NCBI GenBank assembly: GCA_933228675.1
Contig: OW121741.1
Location: 80,018,040-80,082,039, forward strand
Length of the DNA stretch: 64,000 nt
From: Stomorhina lunata
Taxonomy: Eukaryota > Arthropoda > Insecta > Diptera > Rhiniidae
Direction of reading: 5' to 3'
The translations under genes and the position numbers were made by a program. The notes beneath the pieces were generated by a model, which saw nothing but the letters and a program-made list of their open reading frames with translations, made no database searches and was not told the DNA's origin. Shown in pieces: positions 1 to 10,632 of the stretch (positions within the stretch are counted from its first letter, which is position 1; each line of letters starts with the position of its first letter).

Positions 1-41
1 TTTTCTTTATAGAAAAATTTTCTATAGAAAAATATTCTTTC
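1..41. repeat. Short relic of CTATAG palindrome repeat
   Basis: The window opens with two imperfect copies of the T-tract/CTATAG/A-tract palindrome that forms the large arrays further on. It may be the edge of another array lying outside the window. Confidence 0.55.
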
Positions 42-248
42 ATTTTGCATTCAAATGCATTTTGGTATTCTTATAATATAGAAAATCGAAATAAATGATA
101 AATAATAAAAATTCCTATAATTTATTTTGTAAATTCAGCATAAACTAAAAAAGTATGTTTTATCAAATAAAACATTAAAAAATCTAGATTAAGACAAAAT
201 TTGTTATCTTAAAACTCTAAATGCAGAAAGAATTTTAACAATTTCTTT

Positions 249-1015
249 TTATACCATATATCATAGGTGGAAAGTGGTATTATAAGTTTGTGCTGATGTA
301 TGTAACGCATAGAAATATTTGTCTTAGACCCACCTTTTAGTATGCCAATAGGCTTAGAATCACTTTCTGAGTCGATTTAGCGATGTCCGTCCGTCTGGGC
401 GGCTGACTGGCTGGACCCCATATAAACCTTGTAAAACTACAGGTCGCAATTCTAAAGATAATTTGTTGAAATTTGGCACAGATAATTTATTAGGTAATGG
501 GACCATGGCTATTGATATTTGTCAAAATCGGTCCAATATTTATGATACCTCCCATAGGTCCCACTTACCGGAATTGATATATTGGCCTCAAATATCAATA
601 TTTTTTCATGAAATTTGAATCAAATACTGCTTATGTAAACCAAAATCATTTTACCAAATTTCGTTGAAATCGGTCCACATTTTACCATAGCTCCCATACA
701 GACTCTTCTTTAAAAACGCACATAATGAGACAATATTCACGCTCGTAAATCTAAAGATAATGAGAATTTTAAGTTTATTTTTTAGCGTACGTAATTTTTG
801 TAGCAACTGTAATTAATTTGCCAAATTTTGAGATAATCGGTCCACATTTGATCCTAGCTCTCATATAAGTCCAAATGACGAAAACATCTTAAATACATGA
901 GTTTTGAGAAAATGTTTGTATGATGGCAAAATTTAGCAAATATTTGTCTTTACACAGGAAAAATAACACCTTTGACCTTAGTGGTATGGTCGGGCTTGAC
1001 CGACTATAGCACTTG
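249..1015 (+). mobile_element. Family A interspersed element, copy 1 (DINE-1/Helentron-like, non-autonomous)
   Basis: Non-coding element of about 770 bp, first of four copies here (others at 4161, 58347 and 59668). Intact copies start with ATACCCTTCACCACCAT. They carry a GTCCGTCCGTCTGG run and blocks such as ATCGGTCCACATTTGACC, and end in GGTGAAGGGTATCG followed by the hairpin GGTCGGGCTTGACC and CTTACTTGTT. This copy lacks the GAAGGGTATC segment near its end. Subterminal inverted repeats plus a hairpin about 20 nt from the 3' end is the layout described for DINE-1/Helentron-derived elements. That class call is inference; the repeat family itself is directly visible. Confidence 0.8.
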
Positions 1016-2083
1016 TTTTTTATTATTCTCATGCCAAAAACACTTAAATTTCTATACGTCCTTCAAATCACTTGCGTCACGTTTTGTTCCCATTGTATTA
1101 AATGTCATCATGATTTTAGTTCTGTTAAAATTTTTGTTTCGATTCTAAACTTTAGGATGGGAATAACTTCTGCAGTTTTGGTTGATTTTGTAAATGTTAT
1201 TGTAACTATTTATATTTGAAGGAAATACAAAACTATAAAACTAAAATATCTGCAAAAATGGAAGTCATTTGATATTGTCTGTGTTCAAAATGATAAAGAA
1301 AATCGAGTGTTGGTACTTGAAGTTTGGAGTTTCGCGTTAAACCGAGTGACTGCATTTGTAAGATAAGATATTAAGGATGAAGTTTTAAGTTATATGTTTG
1401 TTATGTTATGAATAATAGCTTAAAAAATAATTTTACATTTAGATGGATTGATGATTCACAAACCTCATTAAAGGTGATTTAATTCATCATATTCCTCAGC
1501 AAGTTTTCTATAGAAAACTCATTCCACTGACAAGTTTTCTTCACAAAATCCATCTACCCAAAAAGTTTTTTATAGAAAACTGTTCTAACCGACAACTTTT
1601 GTATATACAAGTTTAATAATTTCCTCTTTGTTCTTTCTTTTAATCCTAAGATAACTATTACTTTTAGAAGAAAAAAAGTTGGTATTTTTAAACTTTTCTT
1701 ACACCCAAAACCAAAGGGTTGTAAGTAGTACTCGTATTACTTTAACTTATTCGCATATAAAGAGTTTGTTTATCCAACTTTAGAATATTTTTGTTTGCTA
1801 TAATATACTCGTAGATATAAAATTTTGTAGAATTGTTATGCATTCTATTTAAATATTTCAAAACTTCTTGAATAGTTTTGAAAAGTATGAATATGATAAT
1901 TTAAGGCGTTACTAGTTTACATTTTTCACATTTATCAAAGTAAAAAGTTTAGTTGTAAAAATCTTATCGTTTGCATAATAATATCATAAAAAATGTCATG
2001 TGCATTCTTGAAACTGATAAAAGTTTTTATTTTGGGGATAACAAAAAATATTTTGTCTGTCTGGTATAAAATCTTTGAAATAA
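1016..2083. other. AT-rich sequence without a recognisable gene
   Basis: About 1 kb with no convincing open frame or splice-bounded exon. Isolated relics of the palindrome repeat occur near 1502-1525 and 1565-1585 (AGTTTTCTATAGAAAACT type), upstream of the first array. Confidence 0.6.
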
Positions 2084-3774
2084 AAATTTTCGGTAAAAAA
2101 ATTTTTCTATAGAAAAATTTTCGGTAAAAAAATTTTTCTATAGAAAAATTTTCGGTAAAAAAATTTTTCTATAGAAAAATTTTCGGTAAAAAAAATTTTC
2201 TATAGAAAAATGTTCGGTAAAAAAATTTTTCTACAGAAAAATGTTCGGTAAAAAAATTTTTCTATAGAAAAATTTTCGGTAAAAAAATTTTTCTATAGAA
2301 AAATTTTCGGTAAAAAAATTTTTCTATAGAAAAATTTTCGGTAAAAAAATTTTTCTATAGAAAAATTTTCGGTAAAAAAATTTTTCTATAGAAAAATTTT
2401 CGGTAAAAAAATTTTTCTATAGAAAAATTTTCGGTAAAAAAATTTTTCTATAGAAAAATTTTCGGTAAAAAAATTTTTCTAGAGAAAAATTTTCGGTAAA
2501 AAAATTTTTCTATAGAAAAATTTTCGGTAAAAAAATTTTTCTATAGAAAAATTTTCGGTAAAAAAATTTTTCTATAGAAAAATTTTCGGTAAAAAAATTT
2601 TTCTATAGAAAAATTTTCGGTAAAAAAATTTTTCTATAGAAAAATTTTTCTATAGAAAAATTTTCGGTAAAGAAATTTTTCTATAGAAAAATTTTCGGTA
2701 AAAAAATTTTTCTATAGAAAAATTTTCGGTAAAGAAATTTTTCTATAGAAAAATTTTCGGTAAAGAAATTTTTCTATAGAAAAATTTTCGGTAAAGAAAT
2801 TTTTCTATAGAAAAATTTTCGGTAAAGAAATTTTTCTATAGAAAAATTTTCGGTAAAGAAATTTTTCTATAGAAAAATTTTCGGTAAAGAAATTTTTCTA
2901 TAGAAAAATTTTCGGTAAAGAAATTTTTCTATAGAAAAATTTTCGGTAAAGAAATTTTTCTATAGAAAAATTTTCGGTAAAGAAATTTTTCTATAGAAAA
3001 ATTTTCGGTAAAGAAATTTTTCTATAGAAAAATTTTCGGTAAAGAAATTTTTCTATAGAAAAATTTTCGGTAAAGAAATTTTTCTATAGAAAAATTTTCG
3101 GTAAAGAAATTTTTCTATAGAAAAATTTTCGGTAAAAAAATTTTTCTATAGAAAAATTTTCGGTAAAAAAATTTTTCTATAGAAAAATTTTCGGTAAAAA
3201 AATTTTTCTATAGAAAAATTTTCGGTAAAAAAATTTTTCTATAGAAAAATTTTCGGTAAAAAAATTTTTCTATAGAAAAATTTTCGGTAAAAAAATTTTT
3301 CTATAGAAAAATTTTCGGTAAAAAAATTTTTCTATAGAAAAATTTTCAGTAAAAAATTTTTCTATAGAAAAATTTTCAGTAAAAAATTTTTCTATAGAAA
3401 AATTTTCAGTAAAAAATTTTTCTATAGAAAAATTTTCGGTAAAAAAATTTTTCTATAGAAAAATTTTCGGTAAAAAAATTTTTCTATAGAAAAATTTTCG
3501 GTAAAAAAATTTTTCTATAGAAAAATTTTCGGTAAAAAAATTTTTCTATAGAAAAATTTTCGGTAAAAAAATTTTTCTATAGAAAAATTTTCGGTAAAAA
3601 AATTTTTCTATAGAAAAATTTTCGGTAAAAAAATTTTTCTATAGAAAAATTTTCGGTAAAAAAATTTTTCTATAGAAAAATTTTCGTTAAAAAAAATTTT
3701 TGGTAAAAAAATTTTTCTATAGAAAAATTTTCGGTAAAAAAATTTTTCTATAGAAAAATTTTCGGTAAAAAAAT
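2084..3774. repeat. Palindrome satellite array 1, 31-bp unit
   Basis: Roughly 54 head-to-tail units of 31 bp. Each has the 16-bp palindrome TTTTTCTATAGAAAAA and a 15-bp linker TTTTCGGTAAAAAAA. A linker variant with AAAGAAA dominates about 2665-3130, a CAGTAAAAAA variant occurs three times near 3345-3420, and the standard form flanks both. A half unit (two palindromes fused without a full linker) sits near 2640-2660. The blockwise variants imply local amplification by unequal exchange. Confidence 0.97.
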
Positions 3775-4160
3775 GGTAATTAGTAATTTTAGTGGTAATT
3801 ACTAATTTTAATAGACAATTACAGAAATTGATCTTATCGTGACCGGAATTCGTTATAATTAGTAGTCAATGTGCTTACCAACTAAGCCTCAGCACCCCAG
3901 TAAAATTTAAGCCAGTAAATTTGGCGTATGTAGAGTGAATCTTATTGACTTAAACTCTACGGAATTGAACTGTACCCAGAACGAATAGAAACGAAGTTTT
4001 ACAAGGCATGGCAGAGACGAAAAATATATTTTTGTTCGTTTTAATACCCAAATATGTTATAGCTTAATAGAGTGGAAAGAATTTGTTGCATAAATTGCTC
4101 CTAAACGTTTGCCAAAATTCAGAGTATATTTGGGATATTCACAAGGTATCGTATAGTTAG
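3775..4160. other. Non-repetitive sequence containing a tRNA-like segment
   Basis: Short unique stretch between satellite array 1 and the second family A element. No open frame stands out. It contains the tRNA-like sequence annotated separately on the minus strand. Confidence 0.5.
3824..3898 (-). repeat. tRNA-like sequence, possible SINE head
   Basis: On the minus strand, GGCTTAGTTGG matches the Pol III A box. The D arm can pair (GCTTA with TAAGC around AGTTGG), and it is followed by an anticodon-arm-like ATTGACTACTAATTATAA. The B-box region (CCGGTCACGATAAG) is degenerate and there is no acceptor-stem complement, so this is not a working tRNA gene. A decayed tRNA-derived SINE head or tRNA pseudogene is the best reading. 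Confidence 0.35.
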
Positions 4161-5167
4161 TATACCCTTCACCACCATAGGTGGAAAGGGTATTATAAGT
4201 TTGTGCTGATGTATGTAACGCATAGAAATATATGTCTTAGACCCACCTTTTAGTATACCAATAGGCTTAGAATCATTTTCTGAGTCGATTTAGCGATGTC
4301 CGTTCGTCCGTCTGTCCGTCCGTCTGGCTGGCTGGACCCCCATGTAAACCTTGTAATCAAACTACAGATCGCAATTCTAAAGATAATTTGATGCAATTTG
4401 GAACAGATAATTTTTTGATAAAGGGACCATGGCTATTGAAATTCGTCAAAATCGGTCTATTATTAAGGGTACATCCCATAGGTCCCACTTCCCGGAATTG
4501 ATAAATTGGCCACAAATATCAATATTTTTTCATGAAATTTAAAAAAAAAATAATGCTTTTGTAAACCAAAATCACTGTACCGAATTTCGTTGAAATCGGT
4601 CCACATTTGACCATAGGTCCCATACAAACTCTTCTATCAAAACCCACTAATTGAGACAAAAATCACTAAAACGCTCGTAAATCTAAAGATAATAAGAATT
4701 TTAAGTTTATTTTTTGCATACATAGTTTTTGTAACAACTGTAATCAATTTGCGAAATTTCGAGATAATGGGTCCACATTTGACCCTAGCTCTCATATAAG
4801 TCCAAATGACGGAAACAGCTTAAACAAGTAAGAGTGTTATATTCGGCTGTGCCGAATCTTATATACCCACCATCAACTAATTCAAAATCTGGACCAAAAC
4901 TGAAAAAATCGCTAAGCTAATTGGTATTGTTGGTAAAACCTTTGGACTAAATTCGGCTGCCGTAGCTTTATAGTTCAACATTTAAAAATATTTTAGTGGT
5001 TTCCCCAGTATTTACTTTGATCAAAATTCGGTCTCATAACCGGGTATAGTTTTACATTAATAAGTTGTTAAATACTTTTCGTAAATATGTAGTTAGGCTA
5101 AACACGTTAATAGTAATACGGCAGGTCCATATATTTCGTTAGGAGTTGCTAATGCATTCATCATATA

Positions 5168-6436
5168 TCGGGTGTTTTTTATTGAGGTATAGAACTTTAA
5201 GTTGGCATCACTTTTTTAACTGGCGGCCATTTTGTCAGCTGTCAAGTGATTAATGTTTAGTTTGGTTTGCCATTTCATCATGAACAGGTTGACAAAAGAA
5301 CAACGCTTGCAAATCGTGCAAATTTATTTCGAAAATAATGGTTCAGTTCGCGAAGTTTACCGCAAGCTCCGTCCATTTTATGGCCGACATAATCGTCCAT
5401 CAGAGCAATTAATTCGGTTAACCATGGATCGTTTTCGCACTACGTTTACTCTATGTGATAATACGCATCCGCAGCGACGTCGAACAGTGCGCACCGAAGA
5501 AACAATTGCCGCTGTAGAGCAAAGTGTTGAAGAGGACCCGAATGAATCGATTCGCCACCGTGCACAGCAATTGGAGCTTTGGCCATCAACTTTATGGAAG
5601 ATTTTGCGCAAAGATCTTGGCTTGCGACCTTACAAGATCCAGCTTGTGCAAGAATTAAAGCCGCGAGACCATGCAATGCGTCGTGATTTTGGTGTATGGG
5701 CCGAAAATTTTGTTCAGTGATGAGGCTCAGTTTTGGTTGAATGGCTACGTCAACAAGCAAAATTGCCGCATTTGGAATGAAGATTTTCCACATGAGACCC
5801 TTGAGACGCCATTACATCCACAAAAACTGACTGTTTGGTGTGCTCTATGGGCTGGTGGAGTCATTGGGCCATACTTCTTCCGAAATAATGCTGGAGAGTC
5901 AGTTACCATAAATGGAGACCGGTATAGAGCCATGATAACCGACTATTTTGTTCCCCAATTGGATGGCATGAATGTGGATGAGTTGTGGTTCCAACAAGAC
6001 GACGCTACATGCCACACAGCGCACGTCAAAATTGATTTATTGAAGGAAACATTCGATGAGCGCATAATTTCACGGAATGGACCTGACAATTGGCCACCAA
6101 GATCGTGCGATTTGACACCACTGGATTATTTTCTTTGGGGATATGTGAAGTCGCTCGTCTACGCCAACAAACCAGAAACGTTAGGGGACTTGGAAGCCAA
6201 CATTCGTGGCGTTATTGCCAACACACGGCCCCATATGCTCGAAAAAGTAGTTGAAAATTGGACCTGTAGAATTGGCTTTATTCGAGCCAGCCGCGGCGGC
6301 CACATGCCCGAAATTATATTTAAACGTTAATGGCATAAAATTATCCTTCCAATAAAGCCAAATTGATGGACATTAAAACAATTTTCTTGTGTTTTATTTC
6401 AATTCGAAGTTCTATACCTCTAAAAAAAACACCCAT
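5168..6436 (+). mobile_element. Mariner-type transposon, DD41D group
   Basis: A 1269-bp element inserted in B1. Target-site duplication TA is visible (5166-5167 and 6437-6438), and removing the element restores the sequence seen in another B copy at 41490 (ATTCATCATATATAAAG). Terminal inverted repeats of about 30 bp: left TCGGGTGTTTTTTATTGAGG, right end reverse-complement ATGGGTGTTTTTTTTAGAGG, both continuing TATAGAACTT. It encodes one transposase, now frameshifted. Length and TA target are normal for mariner. Insertion into an already nested element makes it one of the younger events here. Confidence 0.93.
5280..6330 (+). pseudogene. Mariner transposase, DD41D type, frameshifted
   Basis: Cut-and-paste transposase binding the element's inverted repeats and catalysing DNA cleavage. 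The start was taken at 5280 (MNRLTKEQR) because helix-turn-helix homology begins there; an in-frame ATG 27 nt upstream is less likely. The first frame (5280-5720) holds the two helix-turn-helix segments, through QLELWPSTLWKILRKDLG. The second frame resumes at about 5700 (YGPKILFSDEAQF) and holds the catalytic domain. Aspartates lie at about 5719 (FSDEAQF), 5998 (WFQQDDATCH) and 6124 (DLTPLDYF), with 41 residues between the last two, hence DD41D. The join near 5703-5720 is a frameshift with loss of some linker residues, so the enzyme is probably dead. The same spacing is known from the basal mariner group first reported from Ceratitis rosa. Confidence 0.9.
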
Positions 6437-8035
6437 TATAAAGTCTGGGCTGAACATTGATTGATGACTATCCAATTTCATAGGTGCAATCTTAATATAA
6501 TGAATGTACCTCCAAATCTTTTTGATTGTAGATATAAAAATGGGATGCTATATATATGAGAATTATAGCCAAATGTTGACCGATTGTAACAAAATTTTAC
6601 ACACTGGCTGGTATATATATAGATCTTATTCTTGCAAAATTTAGTGGCCATAGCTATCATAGTTTCTAATTTAAAAGCTTTTAACTGGCCTTTGCTAAAA
6701 TTTTTGGTTTCCGTGAGTGTTTTTTATATGAAAGCTAAAGTCAAATATGGACTGATTCCTATAAAATTTGATAAACTGATCAAAAATTGCATAAAACTTC
6801 CCTATTTTAAATTTAATCGTCATAGCTATTACAATTGTATTCAATTTATCAGCATTAATGTGTTTCCCGGGGCGGGGTTATATGGGAGCTCTAACTAAAT
6901 TTGAACCGATTTTGTCCATTTTCAACACACATCTTTTTCAAGATATCCAAAATACTTTTGTAAAATTTTGTCTCTCTAGCTCTTTTCGTTAAGGCGCTAT
7001 CGAGCTTTTATCTGACGGACAGAGGGACATAAACAACCTTTTCTTTATGTATTTTTGTGTTTCCATAAGTTTTTCATATGGGAGCTATGGTAAAATGGTG
7101 ACCGATTGTGACAAAATTTTGCACACTGGCTGACATTGACATAAGGCTTCCTTGTGCTTAATTTAATTTTACTAGCTCTTGTAGTCAAGGAGCTATCACG
7201 ATTTTATCTGACGGACAGACGGACATAAATCCCCTTTTCTTTTTGAATTTTTGTGTTTTCGTAAGTTTTTTTATATGGGAGCTAAGTCAAATGGTGACCG
7301 ATTGCGACAAAATTTTGCACACTGGCTGGCATTGGCATAAGACTTTCTTGTGCCAAATTTAGTGGTTATATCTGTTATACTTTTAGATTTATTGGCGTTT
7401 AAGTGTATTTTAGGTGAAATTTAGGCTGTTTTCGTAAGTTTTTTGTATGGGAGCTATGGCTAAATGTGAACCGATTTTGATGAAATTACACGCTGTCTAG
7501 GGCTAATGTAAAACTTCTATGTACCAAATTTTGTCATCATAGCTGCTATAATTTGTCATTTATTAACAAATAAGCGATTAGCCTAGACGAGGTTATACGG
7601 GAGCTATGGTCAAATGTGAACCGATTTTGCCCAATTTCAATACCAAAATTTTCTCAAAGATGAAGAATATTTCTACTAAGTTTCAGTGAGCTAGCTCCTT
7701 TCGTTTAGGCGTTATCGTGATTTCAACAGACAGACAGACAGACGGACAGACAGACGGACATCGCTTAATCGTCTTAGAATTTCATAAGGATTCAGAATAT
7801 ATATCGTTTTTGGCTTTTGAGCCAATATTAAGGAAATTACAAACGGAATGACAATCTCAATATACCCCCCATTCTTTTTGATGGTGGGTATAATAAATAA
7901 GTTTTGAGAAAATGTTTGTATGATGGCAAAATTCAGCAAATATTTGTTTTTATACAGATAAAAGAACACCTTTGACCTTAGTGGTGAAGGGTGTCGTATG
8001 GTCGGGCTTGACCGACTATAGCACTTTCTTACTTG

Positions 8036-8601
8036 TTTTTATCTATATAAGTTTATAATACAAAAATTAAAAATTTCGTGTTTAAAAATATTTTGTGTTT
8101 CAAAGTCATAAAACAAAAGATTTAGTGTTTTTTTTATTGATTTAATGGTAAAACTAACTCTATACCACAACATGTGAATACCCCTCATATAAAGCTTGAA
8201 ACTCAACATACTCCTATGTATAAAAGTTAAAGCTCAAAAATAGTTTTGCAAACTAACATGTTCAAATATTTCACATATTGTATCTATAAAACTGATGAAT
8301 ACTTTGTGGAGAAAAATTAAAAGTTAATTAAACTATTAAAAAAGCGAAAATGTTTTATAATTGAATGAAAGTTTCGTTTTTTTTTTAATCTCAGAAAAAT
8401 TTACAAATTTAATTAACTCGAACTTTAGTATAAAATGTACATGAGAAATATTGTAGTTTTTTTTCTGATTAATTTTTAGTTTTGAATATTAGAATTTTCA
8501 ATAATTTCATGTTATGGTGAAAAAAAGGTAAGAGGGGTTATAAGTATGTATAAGCGATTACATTTATAGGTTACTAGTACTAACAGGAGTAATTCATATA
8601 C
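8036..8601. other. AT-rich sequence, nothing recognised
   Basis: About 560 bp between family A copy 2 and the foldback element. No open frame of note, no repeat match within the window. Confidence 0.5.
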
Positions 8602-9847
8602 ATTAGGGTGCACCTTATTTTACAAAATTGTGAAATTGAATCGTAACTCCCTCTAGAAATGTTCCACGTAACATAAATGGGAGTATTTTAACCACTTAGA
8701 ATTAAATTATTTGAAAAAAATAAAATATAAAAGACAACTAAAGTACGTTTATTTTAAGTCATCAATATTAAAAATCCATGAAGTAGTTTCAGAGTTATTG
8801 CAATTATTATTCTCCGAAAATTCGTGTCTTTGACGACACGCCTAAGGATATGTAGCCAAAAAATTTACTTAAGGATAAATAAATTTCAAAGTAATACATG
8901 ATTTACAATTCTATGACCCATATAAACTAAATAGTCAAGTCTTGTTAAAATTTAACCGAATGTACTTAGTTTTTTCACAGTTGAAAATTATACTTTATTC
9001 TCAGCCCGGTTTCAAAAATCATTTTTTAATTTTTTAAAAATTTTGTTTAACAAATATTACAAATAATAAAATTGCTTTCCAGTATCTTAAAACAAACAAA
9101 TGGTGGAATAGAATCCAAAAGAAATGAGTCCGATATCACTAACCGTTTTACCGTACCTGCGATTTCAAATCGAAGAATTTCGCGAAAATGAACATTTTTT
9201 TGTAATAGTTTGAGTATATGCTTGTAAAATTGTGCCAATGTTCAGTATTAATAAAAGAAATAGTGAATATTTTCCCTCAGACTATATAGAATGTACGCCG
9301 CATTGTTTTTTTAAAATGGAAATGTTTAACCCTCTCTTTCCCTGGGCCAAAGGTCATAATATGGAGTTTTTCTATTTCCATTGGAAAATGACGGAAAATT
9401 AAGAATTTATATTCAAATTTTGTTAAAAAAGCAAAAATATACTAATTTTTATTAACATTAAGACTTTTTATTAAAAAGTCGTTTTATTAAAAAATCGTTT
9501 AGTAAATTTTTTAGCTGCATATTCTTAGGCGTGTCGACAAGGATACGAATTTTCAGGGGAAAATTGCAATATCTCCGAAGATACTTCATAAATTTTTAAT
9601 GTTGATGACCTACAATAAAACCACTTTAGTTCTCTTTTATATTCCAGAAAATTTTTTTAATAATTATATTCTAAATAGTTAAAATTTGGGCAAAACCGAA
9701 AATACTCCCATTTTTTTCCATAAGAAAATATTTAACACTTTTGAGCAATTAAAAAAAATTGCACGGCTTATTTTGATGTGACGTAGAACATTTCTGGGGG
9801 AGTAACGGTTCAATTTATCATTTCAGCAAAATAAGGTGCTTCCTAAT
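8602..9847. mobile_element. Family D foldback element, copy 1 (long inverted repeat)
   Basis: Starts ATTAGGGTGCACCTTATTTT and ends in the inverse, AATAAGGTGCTTCCTAAT. The pairing continues inward for several hundred bases: GAAAATTCGTGTCTTTGACG near 8817 pairs with the inverse of CGTGTCGACAAGGATACGAA near 9530, both next to a GACACGCCTAAG motif. Identity of the arms is perhaps 75-80%. A possible 4-bp target duplication, ATAC, flanks it (8598-8601 and 9848-9851). No transposase is encoded. Two relatives lie at 19340 and 20740. Superfamily not assigned. Confidence 0.75.
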
Positions 9848-9851
9848 ATAC

Positions 9852-10632
9852 ATATAATGCTCTATACTCCTCTAAATATTTCGACTTAATCGGAAAAAGC
9901 TAAATTGCCAATAGAAAGAGGTAATGCTAAGGAGTTGTTAGAAAATATAATATCAAGTTATTTTGGACTTCAGGTGATAGAAATACAAAGTTTTATATAT
10001 CGGGAACAATTACTTAATAATACTTTATATTTCTCATTATCTGAACCAAATTATCTCTGACCCACCAAAATCACTTCACATCGTCCCCCAACTGTTAAAC
10101 ATTGCAAATGATTCAGTTAACATAAATATGACTGATTTACAACATAAAAGGCAAAATAATCAATAAAGCCAAAAAAAAGTGTCAATAGGGCCAGTGAAGC
10201 GACAAACATCAAAAATAATGTAAACAATCAATATGACAACTGATGAATGATTATGAAGATAAATGATGGTTTTTGTTAAAGATTTCGTCAATAAACGACT
10301 GATATGGAAACCAACAAAAGTGTCAAGAAAATTATAACAAACAAATGAAGTTATTGTTAAAAGTGATTAATGAAATTGAAGGACATGATTTAATAAAGGT
10401 TATGATGAGATGGATTAACATATAAAGGCTAATTTCAGTAAAAATTACAGCATGAAACAAAGCTAAACTGGAAATGAACTAGGACCGATAATGCTGATGA
10501 TTTTGAAAACTCCACATATCGCTTTTACTAAAAAATAATAATGACGATTGTCCAATGAAAACAAGCTAAGACACACACACGCGTTTGTGTGTTTTTATTG
10601 TTCTTTATCCACTTTTAATTTCTATTGTCTTT
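9852..10632. other. Non-repetitive AT-rich sequence
   Basis: No coding region recognised. A small alternating CA/TG inverted element (ACACACACACGCGTTTGTGT) lies near 10571-10590, just before the GAAC satellite. Confidence 0.5.

Larger units (their letters stand above)
4825..7895 (-). mobile_element. Family B interspersed element, copy 1, carrying a mariner insertion
   Basis: The 3' end is at the left: RC of CTTACTTG, then hairpin ATTCGGCTGTGCCGAAT (4841-4857), then ATACCCACCATCA. The 5' end is at the right (TTTTTGATGGTGGGTATAA, about 7877-7893). The interior is several diverged modules with CGATTGTGACAAAATTTTG, GGGAGCTATGG and CTGACGGACAGACGGACAT, repeating every 150-300 bp. A GACA-rich run lies at 7725-7760. 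No coding capacity. Its insertion into A2 and its interruption by the mariner order the events as A2, then B1, then mariner. Confidence 0.85.
4161..8035 (+). mobile_element. Family A element, copy 2, split by element B
   Basis: The left part is 4161-4824 and the right part 7896-8035. Joined, they match the uninterrupted copies: copy 3 reads AACAGCTTAAATATATAAG across the join, whereas here the B element lies between CTTAAA and TAAGTTTTGAG. The right end keeps the GGTCGGGCTTGACC hairpin and CTTACTTGTT terminus. A1 and A2 share the same start block, including GTGCTGATGTATGTAACGC. Confidence 0.85.

Noticed and set aside
6632..7969. Short open frames with a MKAKVKYGLIPIKFDK-type peptide, seen in several places
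   Set aside because: They recur only because they lie in copies of element B, on either strand, with no conserved length or start.
8603..8612. TTAGGG at family D ends as telomeric repeat
   Set aside because: Single occurrences at an element terminus. Higher flies do not use this telomere repeat.
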